From contig CAWICB010000005.1 in assembly GCA_963834515.1 (NCBI GenBank), forward strand, positions 310,001 through 374,000: a DNA stretch of 64,000 bases, read 5' to 3'. This DNA is from RYN-230 sp963834515. Its GTDB lineage: Bacteria > Actinomycetota > Actinomycetes > Streptosporangiales > Streptosporangiaceae. The notes beneath the pieces were generated by a model. The model was not told the DNA's origin, did not search any database, and saw nothing but the letters and a program-made list of their open reading frames with translations. Positions 31,868 through 40,557 of this stretch are shown here, piece after piece. Numbering within the stretch: position 1 is the first letter of the stretch; each line of letters starts with the position of its first letter. The translations under genes and the position numbers were made by a program.

Positions 31868-31899
31868 TGGGGCCTCACCTCAAAAGAAGGGACACCCTT

Positions 31900-32889
31900 A
31901 TGTTCCCGACCTCGCGGTTCGCGGCGGTCACACCCGCGCTGCGCGGCATCCGGCTGCGCGGCACCGTGCTCGGCGGCATGGCCGTCCTGACCAGCCTGGT
32001 CCTCGCCGCCTGCGGCAGCAGCGGCGGGAGTTCCAGCAGCTCCAGTTCCAGCAGTTCCAACCCGCTGGCGGGCAGCGCGGCCAAGGGCACCGTGGTGGTG
32101 GGCTCGGCCAACTTCCCGGAGAACGAGCTGCTGGCCGAGATCTACGTGCTGGCACTGCAGAAGAAGGGGGTGAAGGTAACCTCCAAGTTCAACATCGGCG
32201 CCCGGGAGGTCTACTACCCGGAGATCGAGAAGGGCGCGATCAGCGTCATCCCGGAGTACAACGGGGCGCTGCTGACCACGTCCGTGGACCCAACCAGCAC
32301 GGCCGCCACCACCAGCGACGTGAACGCCGCGCTCAAGGCCAAGCTGCCCTCGTCCCTGGAGATCCTCAACTCCTCCTCGGCGCAGGACAAGGACTCGGTC
32401 ACGGTCACCGCGGCCACGGCCAAGAAGTACCACCTGGTCTCGATCGGCGACCTCAAGCCGTACGCCAAAACCATGGTGTTCGGCGGCCCGCCCGAGTTCA
32501 AGACCCGCTCCGACGGCCTGCCCGGGCTCAAGAAGAACTATGGGCTGACGTTCAAGGGCTTCGACCCGCTGGATGAGTCCGGCCCGCTCACGCTGGCCGC
32601 GCTCACCGACGGGAAGGTGCAGGCGGCCGACGTGTTCACCACCACGCCGCAGATCATCACCGACCACCTGGTGGCGCTGGCCGACCCGAAGTTCAACTTC
32701 GCCGCCCAGAACGTCACCCCGCTGGTCTACAAGAAGGCGGCCACCAGCACGGTGGTGAGCACGCTCAACGCCATCTCGCTCCGGCTGACCACGGCCGCGC
32801 TGCTGGCCATGGACAAGGCGGTCATCCTGGACCACGCCAACTACTCGACCGTGGCCCAGGGCTGGCTGAAGGCCGTCGGTCTAGGTTAG
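31900..32889 (+). CDS. Osmoprotectant-binding lipoprotein (OpuBC/ProX type)
   Basis: 329 residues. A signal peptide ends in the lipobox LVLAAC (cleavage before the Cys, residue about 37), followed by a Ser-rich tether (GGSSSSSSSSSS-like). The OpuAC domain includes TVVVGSANFPENELLAEIYVLAL, IGAREVYYPEIEKGAISVIPEYNGALL and KVQAADVFTTTPQI. It should sit on the outside of the membrane and deliver a quaternary amine to the permeases. ATG 31900 has AAGGGA 7 nt upstream; a GTG at 31864 overlaps the permease stop but lacks a site. Confidence 0.92.
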   Translation: MFPTSRFAAVTPALRGIRLRGTVLGGMAVLTSLVLAACGSSGGSSSSSSSSSSNPLAGSAAKGTVVVGSANFPENELLAEIYVLALQKKGVKVTSKFNIGAREVYYPEIEKGAISVIPEYNGALLTTSVDPTSTAATTSDVNAALKAKLPSSLEILNSSSAQDKDSVTVTAATAKKYHLVSIGDLKPYAKTMVFGGPPEFKTRSDGLPGLKKNYGLTFKGFDPLDESGPLTLAALTDGKVQAADVFTTTPQIITDHLVALADPKFNFAAQNVTPLVYKKAATSTVVSTLNAISLRLTTAALLAMDKAVILDHANYSTVAQGWLKAVGLG

Positions 32890-32920
32890 AAGTAGGTTTA
32901 GCCCGAACCACCGCATCGCG

Positions 32921-33015
32921 CCGGCGAGGCGGGGCCCGCCGTAGGCGGGTGCCCGCCGAGCCGGCGTTCGGCGCGAAGCGGCGATCGGGGGGTCCAGGGG
33001 GGTCGGCCCCCCGGA
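32921..33015 (+). repeat. Dispersed GC repeat, copy C
   Basis: It starts CCGGCGAGGCGGGGCCC and includes CCCGCCGAGCCGGCG, the hairpin GGCGCGAAGCGGC and the G/C-run end, in the same orientation as copy A. It lies between the lipoprotein gene and hutU and overlaps the first unit of the next repeat. Confidence 0.85.
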
Positions 33016-33104
33016 CAAGTAAGGCGATCGGGGGGTCCAGGGGGGTCGCCCCCCGGACAAGTAAGGCGATCGGGGGTCCAGGGGGTCGCCCCCCGGACAG
33101 ATAG
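32980..33104 (+). repeat. 42-bp tandem repeat, three units, upstream of hutU
   Basis: Units start at 32980, 33023 and 33065. Each reads GGCGATCGGGGG, then TCCAGGGGGGTCG, then CCCCCCGGACAAGTAA, with one-base length changes in G-runs; the last unit ends ACAGATAG. It is an amplification of the 3' part of copy C and reaches to 8 nt before the hutU start. Each unit can form a GGGGGTCC/GGACCCCC-like hairpin. Confidence 0.85.
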
Positions 33105-33111
33105 AGGAGCG

Positions 33112-34779
33112 ATGACTGCCGACCAATCTGGCCCGCGCCCGGTCCGTGCCCCGCGCGGGACCACCCTCAGCTGCCTGGGCTGGCCGCAGGAAGCGGCCCT
33201 GCGGATGCTGATGAACAACCTGGACCCGGAGGTGGCCGAGCACCCGGACCAGCTCATCGTGTACGGCGGCTCGGGCCGCGCGGCGCGCAGCTGGAGTGCG
33301 TTCGACGCCATCGTCCGGTCCCTGCAGCAGCTGCGGGACGACGAGACGCTGCTAGTCCAGTCGGGCAAGCCGGTCGGCGTGATGCGCACCCACGAATGGG
33401 CGCCCCGGGTGCTGATCGCCAACTCCAACCTGGTCCCGCAGTGGGCCACCTGGGAGGAGTTCCGCCGCCTGGAGTCACTCGGGCTGACCATGTACGGCCA
33501 GATGACCGCGGGTTCTTGGATCTACATCGGCACCCAGGGCATTCTGCAGGGCACGTACGAGACGTTCGCGGCCGTGGCCGCCAAGCGCTTCGGCGGGTCG
33601 CTGGCCGGCACGATCACGCTGACCGCCGGGCTGGGCGGGATGGGCGGTGCGCAGCCGCTCGCGGTGACCATGAACGGCGGCGTGGCCATCGTGATCGACT
33701 GTGACCCGTCCCGGATCGCGCGGCGGATCGAGTACGGCTACCTGGACGTGGCCGCGGGCAGCACCGACGACGCGCTGCGCCGGGCGACCGCGGCCCGCGA
33801 CGCGGGCCAGCCGCTGTCCATCGGGCTGCTCGGCAACGCGGCCGACATCGTGCCCGCGATGCTGGCCGCCAGCGCCCCGATCGACATCGTGACCGACCAG
33901 ACGTCGGCTCACGACCCGCTGACCTACCTGCCCCGTGGCGTGCCGTTCGGGGACATGGCCGCGCTGCGCGCCGAGGACCCGGCCGGCTTCACCGAGCGGG
34001 CCCGGCAGTCGATGGCCGCGCACGTCGAGGCCATGGTCGGCTTCATGGACCGTGGTGCGGAAGTGTTCGACTACGGCAACTCGATCCGCGGTGAGGCGGA
34101 GCTGGCCGGCTATCAGCGGGCGTTCGCCTTCCCCGGCTTCGTGCCGGCCTACATCCGGCCGCTGTTCTGCGAAGGCAAGGGGCCGTTCCGGTGGGCCGCG
34201 CTGTCCGGTGACCCGGCCGACATCGCCACTACTGACCGGGCCATCCTGGACCTGTTCCCGGATAACGAGCCGCTGGCCCGGTGGATCCGGATGGCTGAGG
34301 AGAAGGTGCACTTCCAGGGGCTGCCCGCGCGGATCTGCTGGCTCGGCTACGGCGAGCGGCACCTGGCCGGGGTGCGCTTCAACGAGCTGGTCGAACGGGG
34401 CCAGGTGAGCGCCCCGATCGTGCTGGGCCGGGACCACCTGGACTGCGGTTCGGTCGCCTCGCCGTACCGGGAGACCGAGGGCATGGCCGACGGGTCCGAC
34501 GCGATCGCCGACTGGCCGCTGCTGAACGCCCTGGTCAACACGGCCTCCGGGGCGTCCTGGGTGAGCATCCACCACGGCGGCGGGGTGGGCATCGGCCGGT
34601 CCATTCACGCTGGCCAGGTGTGCGTGGCGGACGGCACCCCGCTGGCCGGGCAGAAGCTGGAACGGGTGCTCACCAACGACCCGGGGATGGGCGTGATCCG
34701 GCACGTGGACGCCGGGTATGAGGAAGCCGAGGACGTGGCTGTACAGCGCGGGGTCCGCGTCCCGATGCAGCCGCGATGA
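33112..34779 (+). CDS. hutU: Urocanate hydratase
   Basis: 555 residues, the usual family length. Landmarks are GGSGRAARSW, the NAD-contact region TAGSWIYIGTQGILQGTYETF, TLTAGLGGMGGAQPLA, and ...DYGNSIRGEAELAGYQRAFAFPGFVPAYIRPLFCEGKGPFRW, where the family's catalytic Asp/Cys region lies. It adds water to urocanate to give imidazolone propionate, step 2 of histidine degradation. ATG 33112 has GAGGAG 3-4 nt upstream. Its stop overlaps the next gene in an ATGA junction. Confidence 0.97.
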   Translation: MTADQSGPRPVRAPRGTTLSCLGWPQEAALRMLMNNLDPEVAEHPDQLIVYGGSGRAARSWSAFDAIVRSLQQLRDDETLLVQSGKPVGVMRTHEWAPRVLIANSNLVPQWATWEEFRRLESLGLTMYGQMTAGSWIYIGTQGILQGTYETFAAVAAKRFGGSLAGTITLTAGLGGMGGAQPLAVTMNGGVAIVIDCDPSRIARRIEYGYLDVAAGSTDDALRRATAARDAGQPLSIGLLGNAADIVPAMLAASAPIDIVTDQTSAHDPLTYLPRGVPFGDMAALRAEDPAGFTERARQSMAAHVEAMVGFMDRGAEVFDYGNSIRGEAELAGYQRAFAFPGFVPAYIRPLFCEGKGPFRWAALSGDPADIATTDRAILDLFPDNEPLARWIRMAEEKVHFQGLPARICWLGYGERHLAGVRFNELVERGQVSAPIVLGRDHLDCGSVASPYRETEGMADGSDAIADWPLLNALVNTASGASWVSIHHGGGVGIGRSIHAGQVCVADGTPLAGQKLERVLTNDPGMGVIRHVDAGYEEAEDVAVQRGVRVPMQPR

Positions 34780-35990
34780 GCACGTTTGCCGCGCTCTGGG
34801 ACTCGCTGCTGCCCATCGGCCGCGATGCCGCCACCGGCGGCTACCGGCGGTTCTGCTGGACGCCGGCCGAGCTGGACTGCCGGGCCTGGTTCGAGGCCAC
34901 CGCGGCGCAACGCCGGCTCCGGGTGCAGGCCGACGGCAACGGCAACCTGTTCGCGTGGTGGGATGTGCCTGGCGGCGCGCCCGCTATCGCCACCGGCAGC
35001 CACCTCGACTCGGTGCCGGATGGCGGGGCGTTCGACGGGCCGCTGGGCGTGGTGTCGGCGTTCGCGGCCCTCGACGAGCTGCGCGCGGCCGGCTTCCAGC
35101 CGGCCCGGCCCATCGTGGTGGCCGCGTTCGCCGAGGAGGAGGGCGGCCGGTTCGGCGTGGCCTGCCTGGGCAGCCGGCTGCTCACCGGTGCGATCGGCCC
35201 CGATACCGCGGGCGGTCTCCGGGATGGCGACGGGATCACGTTCGCGGCGGCCATGCGGGCGGCCGGCCAGGACCCGGCCCGCCTCGGCCCCGACCCGGAC
35301 CTGGCCGGGCGCATTGCTACCTACGTCGAGTTGCACGTGGAGCAGGGCCGGGCCCTGGCTGACCTGGGCGCTCCGGTCGGCCTGGCCGAGGGCATCTGGC
35401 CGCACGGCCGGTGGCGGCTCGGCTTCACCGGCCGGGCCGACCACGCCGGCACCGCGCGGCTGGCCGACCGGGCCGACCCGATGCTGCCGTTCGCGCACAC
35501 CGTGCTGGCCGCCCGGCAGGCGGCGGCCGATCTGGGCACGCTGGCCACTATCGGCAAGGTGCGGGCCGAGCCCGGGGCGGCCAACGCGGTCAGCTCGTCG
35601 GTGCACGCCTGGCTGGATGTCCGGGCCGCCCGCACCAGCCAGCTGGACGCCACCGTCGATCAGGTGCTTACGGCCGCGAGCCGGGCGGCCGAGTCGGGCC
35701 AGGTGGCGTTCGGCTGGAAAAGAGAATCCTGCACCGCGGCGGTGCAGTTCGATGCCGGGCTGCGGGAACGGCTGGCGGCGGCCCTGGCCGGCCAGGGCAT
35801 CGAGGCGCCGGTACTGCCCACCGGCGCCGGCCACGATGCGGGCATCCTGGCCGCCCGGCTGCCCACCGGCATGCTGTTCGTGCGCAACCCGACCGGCGTG
35901 TCGCACTCGCCGGCCGAGCACGCCGAGGCGGCCGACTGCGCGGCCGGGGTGACCGCGCTGGCCACCGTACTGCGGGAGCTGGCCGGTTGA
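34776..35990 (+). CDS. M20-family zinc amidohydrolase (allantoate amidohydrolase/N-carbamoyl-amino-acid hydrolase type)
   Basis: 404 residues. Zinc-site motifs are GSHLDSVPDGGAFDGPLG (His, Asp), FAEEEGGRFGVACLGS (Glu pair), YVELHVEQGRAL (His/Glu) and SHSPAEHAE (C-terminal His), all in the AllC/HyuC order. The genes on both sides are hutU and hutF, each joined by a 4-nt overlap. HutF yields N-formyl-glutamate, and no hutG deformylase is in the window. This enzyme is therefore a good candidate to remove the N-formyl group, as some N-carbamoylases also accept N-formyl amino acids. That role is inference. Confidence 0.88.
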   Translation: MSTFAALWDSLLPIGRDAATGGYRRFCWTPAELDCRAWFEATAAQRRLRVQADGNGNLFAWWDVPGGAPAIATGSHLDSVPDGGAFDGPLGVVSAFAALDELRAAGFQPARPIVVAAFAEEEGGRFGVACLGSRLLTGAIGPDTAGGLRDGDGITFAAAMRAAGQDPARLGPDPDLAGRIATYVELHVEQGRALADLGAPVGLAEGIWPHGRWRLGFTGRADHAGTARLADRADPMLPFAHTVLAARQAAADLGTLATIGKVRAEPGAANAVSSSVHAWLDVRAARTSQLDATVDQVLTAASRAAESGQVAFGWKRESCTAAVQFDAGLRERLAAALAGQGIEAPVLPTGAGHDAGILAARLPTGMLFVRNPTGVSHSPAEHAEAADCAAGVTALATVLRELAG

Positions 35991-37369
35991 CCGGGACCCG
36001 GTACTGGCACGCCGAGCTGGCCTGGCCCGGGGCCGGGGAGGTCCAGGCCGGAGTGCTGATCGAGGCGGCCGGCCCGGTGCTGCGCACGGTCGCCCCGGGG
36101 GTGGCGGCCGGCGCCGTCCCGCCGGGCACCCAGCGGCTGGCCGGGCTGACCCTGCCCGGGCTGGCCAACGCGCACTCGCACGCGTTCCACCGCGCGCTGC
36201 GCGGGGTGACCGAGACGGGGCAGGGCACGTTCTGGACCTGGCGGGAGCGGATGTACCAGGTGGCCGGGCGGCTGACCCCGGACAGCTACCTGGCCCTGGC
36301 CCGGGCCGTGTACGCCGAGATGACGCTGGCCGGGGTGACCTGCGTGGGGGAGTTCCACTACCTGCATCACGGCCCGGACGGGGTGCCGTACGCCGATCCC
36401 AACGAGATGGGCCGGGTGCTGGTGCGGGCCGCGGAACAGGCCGGCCTGCGGATCACCCTGCTGGACACGTGTTACCTGTCCGGCGGGCTGGCCCCGGACG
36501 GGCGCGCCGAGCCGCTGTCGCTGGTGCAGCGGCGGTTCTCCGACGGTGATGCGGACCGCTGGGCCGCGCGGGTGGCCGCGCTCGGCGGCGACGAGCACGG
36601 GGTACTGGCGCCGCACGCCCGGGCCGGGGCGGCCATCCACTCGGTGCGCGCCGTGCCGCCCGGCCAGATGCACCCGGTGGTGGCCTGGTCGCACAGTTGC
36701 GGTGCGCCGCTGCACGCGCACCTGTCCGAGCAGCCCGCCGAGAACGAGGCCAGCGTGGCCGCCTACGGCGGCACCCCGGCCCAGGTGCTGGACGGCGCGG
36801 GCGCCCTCGGGCCGCGCAGCACCGTGGTTCACGCCACCCACCTGACCCGGCAGGACGTGGCGCTGCTCGGCGGCAGCCGGAGCTGTGCCTGCCTGTGCCC
36901 GAGCACGGAGGCGTTCCTGGCCGACGGGATCGGGCCGGCCGCGGCGCTGGCCGGGGCAGGCTGCCCGCTGTCGCTGGGCAGCGACAGTCACGCCGTGGTC
37001 GACCTGCTCGGCGAGGCCCGGCTGGTCGAGCTGGGCGAGCGGCTGCTGACCGGTGAACGCGGTCATTTCGGCGCCGCCGCGCTGGCCCAGGCGGCCTGCG
37101 GCGCCGGGCACGCCTGCCTGGGCTGGCCGGAGGCCGGGGAGATGGTTCCCGGCGCCGTGGCCGACCTGGTCACGGTGCGGCTGGACACCCCCCGGCTGGC
37201 CCGCGCCACCGCGGCGAGCGCGCTGGCGTCGGTCATCTTCGCCGGTACCGCGGCCGACGTGTCGAACGTGGTGGCCAGCGGGCGCGACGTGGTGCGCGCC
37301 GGCCAGCACCTGCTGGTCCCCGACGTCCCGGCCGCCCTGTCCGCCGCCATCGGCCCGCTGCTCAGCTAA
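35987..37369 (+). CDS. hutF: Formimidoylglutamate deiminase
   Basis: 460 residues, amidohydrolase fold. Metal motif ANAHSHAFHRALRG, then TFWTWRERMYQVAGRLTP, VGEFHYLHHGPDG and the final Asp/His segment LGSDSHAVVDLLGEARLVE. These are HutF-specific. It converts N-formimidoyl-glutamate to N-formyl-glutamate and ammonia. The start appears to be TTG 35987, overlapping the M20 stop as TTGA with GGGAG 8 nt upstream; an in-frame upstream extension would lie inside the M20 gene. Last gene of the hutU-M20-hutF unit. Confidence 0.92.
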   Translation: MTGTRYWHAELAWPGAGEVQAGVLIEAAGPVLRTVAPGVAAGAVPPGTQRLAGLTLPGLANAHSHAFHRALRGVTETGQGTFWTWRERMYQVAGRLTPDSYLALARAVYAEMTLAGVTCVGEFHYLHHGPDGVPYADPNEMGRVLVRAAEQAGLRITLLDTCYLSGGLAPDGRAEPLSLVQRRFSDGDADRWAARVAALGGDEHGVLAPHARAGAAIHSVRAVPPGQMHPVVAWSHSCGAPLHAHLSEQPAENEASVAAYGGTPAQVLDGAGALGPRSTVVHATHLTRQDVALLGGSRSCACLCPSTEAFLADGIGPAAALAGAGCPLSLGSDSHAVVDLLGEARLVELGERLLTGERGHFGAAALAQAACGAGHACLGWPEAGEMVPGAVADLVTVRLDTPRLARATAASALASVIFAGTAADVSNVVASGRDVVRAGQHLLVPDVPAALSAAIGPLLS

Positions 37370-37487
37370 CCGGGCCAGCCAGCCGGCCGGCGGTCCGTGG
37401 CTGGTGTGGCCTGCGGCTCAAGTCACCGGGTAGTGGCTGAGCCCCGGTCCGGCCGGTGCTGCGTAGTGCGCTGGGCCCAGATACGCA

Positions 37488-37528
37488 CCAAAATGCACCG
37501 CGCAGCCGGTCGGCCCCGAGCGCGGTGC
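37488..37528. repeat. Palindrome-family element, half copy (copy 3)
   Basis: CCAAAATGCACCGCGC (37488-37503) is the exact complement of the left arm in the copy at 45736. AGCGCGGTGC recurs at 37519-37528 facing it. The rest of the element is missing or scrambled. It lies in the gap between hutF and the MarR gene, which are convergent. Confidence 0.6.
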
Positions 37529-37553
37529 TGCGGGGTGGCAGCGGGCGGACCAG

Positions 37554-38066
37554 CTAAGCCGGTGGGCGGAGCCGGGCGCGGGCGGCACCCAGGCCCTCGG
37601 CCAGGGCGGCGAGCTGGGCTGGGGTGAGCGCGTCGATCAGGTTCTCCCGGACCACGCAGAGATGCCCGGGAGCGGCGCGGGCCAGCGCCGCACGGCCGGC
37701 CGGCGTGAGCACGGCCAGCACGCCCCGCTCGTCCGACAGGCACTTCTCGCGGCGCACCAGGCCGGCCGTTTCCAGCTGGCTGACCTGGTAGGTGAGCCCG
37801 CTCCGGGACACGATGATCACATCCGCGAGGTCGCTCATCCGGAGCTGGCCGTCCAGGGCCGACTCCAGCCGGGACAGGATCTCGTACTGCGCGTGGGACA
37901 GCCCGGCGTCCTGCTTCAGCTGCCGCTCGATAGCCCGGTCCAGCAGGTGGCTGACCTCGAGGAAGGCCAGCCAGGCGGCCATCTCGGCCGGTTCGAGCCA
38001 GCGCTGGCCGTCATCCGGCGGGCCGGCGGGCGGGGCCGCCCCGGGCGGGTCCACGGGCTCTGTCAC
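37554..38066 (-). CDS. MarR-family transcriptional regulator
   Basis: 170 residues. The winged helix is LSHAQYEILSRLESALDGQLRMSDLADVIIVSRSGLTYQVSQLETAGLVRREKCLSDERGVLAVLTPAGRAAL; conserved DE-RG in the wing (SDERGVLA). N-terminal Pro/Gly extension. GTG 38066 is preferred because the longer frame to 38105 would start inside the dyad TGGTTTGAATCTGAACCA. Divergent from the DODA-type dioxygenase, which it probably represses through two palindromes in the shared promoter. Confidence 0.88.
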   Translation of the reverse strand: MTEPVDPPGAAPPAGPPDDGQRWLEPAEMAAWLAFLEVSHLLDRAIERQLKQDAGLSHAQYEILSRLESALDGQLRMSDLADVIIVSRSGLTYQVSQLETAGLVRREKCLSDERGVLAVLTPAGRAALARAAPGHLCVVRENLIDALTPAQLAALAEGLGAARARLRPPA

Positions 38067-38086
38067 ACTGGCCAGCCTACCGAGTA

Positions 38087-38104
38087 TGGTTTGAATCTGA
38101 ACCA
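38087..38104. promoter_or_regulatory. MarR operator candidate 1
   Basis: TGGTTTGAATCTGAACCA is an imperfect dyad of the form TGGTT-N8-AACCA with TTGAAT/TGAA inside. It lies just upstream of the MarR start. Spacing to operator 2 is about 60 bp. Confidence 0.55.
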
Positions 38105-38149
38105 ACCGAGCGCCCAGAAGTGAACCGGCGCCGCCACCCGGGAATATAG

Positions 38150-38161
38150 TTCAAATTTGAA
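38150..38161. promoter_or_regulatory. MarR operator candidate 2
   Basis: TTCAAATTTGAA is a perfect 12-bp palindrome in an AT-rich spot, 68 bp before the dioxygenase start. It shares the TTGAA half-site with operator candidate 1, suggesting both bind the same dimer. Confidence 0.6.
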
Positions 38162-38228
38162 GAGTTGACCCGGGCGACAAGGCCGCCGGAACGCGTGCTG
38201 GCCGCCGGAACACGTGCTGGAGGAAGCG

Positions 38229-39128
38229 ATGTCCGAGAACACCGGGCTGGCCAATAACGGCCCGGAACAGGCCGGCCCGGAGCAGGCCGGCCCGGAGCAG
38301 GCCGGCCCGGAGCAGGCCGGCCCGGAGCAGGCCGGCCCGGAGCACGCCCGGCGGGAGCACACCGGGCGGATGCCCGCCATCTACCTGAGCCACGGCGCGC
38401 CGCCGCTGGCCGATGACGGCAGCTGGCCAGGTCAGCTGGCCGGCTGGGCGGGCCAGCTGCCGAAACCGGCCTCCGTACTCATCATCTCGGCGCACTGGGA
38501 GGCCGCGCCGCTGGCCCTGGGCGCGACCAGCCGGGTTCCCCTGGTCTATGACTTCTGGGGCTTCCCGGAGAAGTACTACACCGTCCGCTACCCGGCGCCC
38601 GGCGCCCCGGAGCTGGCCGAAGACGTGCGCAAGCTGCTCCGCACGGCAGGCACCCGGGTGGCGGACATCCCGGACCGCGGGCTGGACCACGGCGCGTATG
38701 TGCCGCTGGCCGAGATGTACCCGGATGCGGACGTGCCGGTGCTCCAGGTGTCCATGCCTACCCTTGACCCGGAGGGGCTGTACCAGATTGGCCGCAAGCT
38801 GGCCCCGCTACGCGACCAGGGGGTGCTGATCGTGGGCAGCGGGTTCTTCACGCACAACCTCCGCGCGCTCAGCATGGACGGCCGGGTGGCGCCGGTAATG
38901 GCCGAGTTCGACCACTGGGGTGCCGACGCGCTGGCCCACGGGGACCTGGATGAGCTGCTGGACTTCGAGCACAAGGCACCGGCCGCGCGCCAGGCCCACC
39001 CGCGCACCGAGCACTTCGCGCCGCTGTTCGTCACGCTGGGTGCCGCGGACGGCGACCTGGCCGCAGCCCGGAGCGTGATCGACGGCTTCTGGTTCGGCAT
39101 GGCCAAGCGCTCCATCCAGGTCAACTGA
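38229..39128 (+). CDS. DODA-type (LigB-like) extradiol aromatic-ring dioxygenase
   Basis: 299 residues. Zinc/iron-ligand histidines appear in IYLSHGAPP, IISAHWEAAPL and GSGFFTHNLR, in DODA/YgiD order. YPAPGAPELAEDV and LDHGAYVPLAEMYPDADVPVLQVSM are family signatures. It likely cleaves a catechol such as DOPA or caffeate. The N-terminus carries five PEQAG repeats not needed for the fold. ATG 38229 has GGAGG 5 nt upstream (an ATG at 38214 does not). The gene sits between hutF and hutI but is not a histidine enzyme; its divergent MarR partner suggests separate control. Confidence 0.9.
   Translation: MSENTGLANNGPEQAGPEQAGPEQAGPEQAGPEQAGPEHARREHTGRMPAIYLSHGAPPLADDGSWPGQLAGWAGQLPKPASVLIISAHWEAAPLALGATSRVPLVYDFWGFPEKYYTVRYPAPGAPELAEDVRKLLRTAGTRVADIPDRGLDHGAYVPLAEMYPDADVPVLQVSMPTLDPEGLYQIGRKLAPLRDQGVLIVGSGFFTHNLRALSMDGRVAPVMAEFDHWGADALAHGDLDELLDFEHKAPAARQAHPRTEHFAPLFVTLGAADGDLAAARSVIDGFWFGMAKRSIQVN
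38264..38340 (+). repeat. 15-nt tandem repeat encoding (PEQAG)n
   Basis: Five identical or near-identical units of CCGGAGCAGGCCGGC encode Pro-Glu-Gln-Ala-Gly at the dioxygenase N-terminus, followed by a degraded sixth unit (PEHARREH). Confidence 0.85.
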
Positions 39129-39174
39129 CCCAGCCAGCGCGGCCGCCCGGACTGTCCCGGTAGCGTGAGCTGCC

Positions 39175-40422
39175 GTGAGTAGCACCCTGATCACCAACAT
39201 CGGTGAACTGGTCAGCCACGCCGGCCCGGACACGGGTCCCGGCCCCGGCCAGCCTGGGCCGGGCCCGTTCTGGTCGGCCAGGGACGCGGCGCTGGTCATC
39301 GACGATGACCGGGTGGCCTGGACCGGCCCGACGGCGGCGGCCCCGGCCGCCGACCATGCGGTCAACTGCGCTGGCCGCACCGTGCTGCCCGGCTTCGTGG
39401 ACTCGCACGCGCACCTGGTGTTCGCCGGGGAACGCAGCGCCGAGTTCGCGGCCCGGATGGCCGGCCGGCCGTACCAGGCAGGCGGCATCCGCAGCACGGT
39501 GGCGGCCACCCGGTCGGCGCCGGATGCCGCCCTCCGGGCCAACCTGGCCGCGCTGGCCGGCGAGATGCTCAGCCAGGGCACCACCACGCTGGAGTGCAAG
39601 ACCGGTTACGGGCTCACCGTGACCGACGAGGCCCGGTCGGCCGCGCTGGCCGCCGAGGTCACCCCGGAGGTCACGTTCCTCGGCGCGCACGTGGTGCCCG
39701 CCGAGTACGCCGCGGACCCGGGCGGCTATCTCGACCTGGTCTGCGGGCCGATGCTGGCCGCGTGTGCGCCGCACGCCCGCTGGGTGGACGTGTTCTGCGA
39801 GGACGGGGCGTTCGGCGCGGACGAGGCCGCGGCGGTGCTGGCGGCGGGCCGGTCGGCCGGGCTGATTCCCCGGGTGCACGCCAACCAGCTCGGCCCCGGC
39901 CCGGGTGTCCAGGTCGCGGTGGCGGCCGGGGCGGCCTCGGCCGACCACTGCACGTACCTGAGCGACGCGGACGTGGCCGCGCTGGCGTCGTCCGCCGTGG
40001 TGGCCACGCTGCTGCCCGGGGTGGAGTTCGCCACCAGGCAGCCATATCCCGACGCGCGGCGCCTGCTCGACGCGGGGGTCACGGTGGCGCTGGCCACCGA
40101 CTGCAACCCCGGCTCGTGCTTCTCGTCCAGCATGCCGCTGTGCGTGGCGCTGGGCGTCCGGGAGATGCGGCTGACCACCGAGGAGGCGGTGTGGGCGGCC
40201 ACCGCGGGCGGCGCCCGCGCGCTGCACCGCACCGATGTCGGGCACCTGGCCCCCGGGGCGCGCGCCGACCTGGTCCTGCTGGATGCCCCGTCGTACACCT
40301 ATCTCGCCTACCGGCCCGGCGTTCCGCTGGTCAGTGCGGTCTGGCAGGCCGGGCGGCTGGCCTGGCGGGCCGGGCGGAAGCCGGAGTGGCAGGGCGGGCG
40401 CCCGGCCTGGCCGCTGGGGTGA
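39175..40422 (+). CDS. hutI: Imidazolonepropionase
   Basis: 415 residues, amidohydrolase fold. PGFVDSHAHLVFAGERSAEFAARMAGRPYQ holds the first metal His pair; ECKTGYGLT, VHANQLGPGPGVQVAVAAGAASADHCTYL and ATDCNPGSCFSSSMPLCVALGVREM follow with the remaining His and the catalytic Asp. It hydrolyses imidazolone-5-propionate to N-formimidoyl-glutamate, joining HutU and HutF chemically. GTG 39175; the gap to the dioxygenase gene is 46 bp. Confidence 0.95.
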   Translation: MSSTLITNIGELVSHAGPDTGPGPGQPGPGPFWSARDAALVIDDDRVAWTGPTAAAPAADHAVNCAGRTVLPGFVDSHAHLVFAGERSAEFAARMAGRPYQAGGIRSTVAATRSAPDAALRANLAALAGEMLSQGTTTLECKTGYGLTVTDEARSAALAAEVTPEVTFLGAHVVPAEYAADPGGYLDLVCGPMLAACAPHARWVDVFCEDGAFGADEAAAVLAAGRSAGLIPRVHANQLGPGPGVQVAVAAGAASADHCTYLSDADVAALASSAVVATLLPGVEFATRQPYPDARRLLDAGVTVALATDCNPGSCFSSSMPLCVALGVREMRLTTEEAVWAATAGGARALHRTDVGHLAPGARADLVLLDAPSYTYLAYRPGVPLVSAVWQAGRLAWRAGRKPEWQGGRPAWPLG

Positions 40423-40524
40423 CGATGCTCTGGCCTGCGGGACGTACGGCTGGCCCGGCCGTGTTCGGTACGGTTCTGGCGTGTCGCTGCCGGGGATAGT
40501 GCCTGAAGGCAGGCACAATACGAC

Positions 40525-40557
40525 GAGGCCCCTCCATGTATGAGATGGAGGGGCCTC
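40525..40557. terminator. Strong hairpin after hutI
   Basis: A 13-bp perfect stem (GAGGCCCCTCCAT, 7-nt loop, ATGGAGGGGCCTC) 103 bp after the hutI stop. No T-run follows on the plus strand, but the stem is strong enough to act in a GC-rich actinomycete. Confidence 0.75.

Noticed and set aside
32980..33104. CRISPR-like array before hutU
   Set aside because: Units are directly abutting repeats of ~42 bp with no unique spacers and no cas genes.
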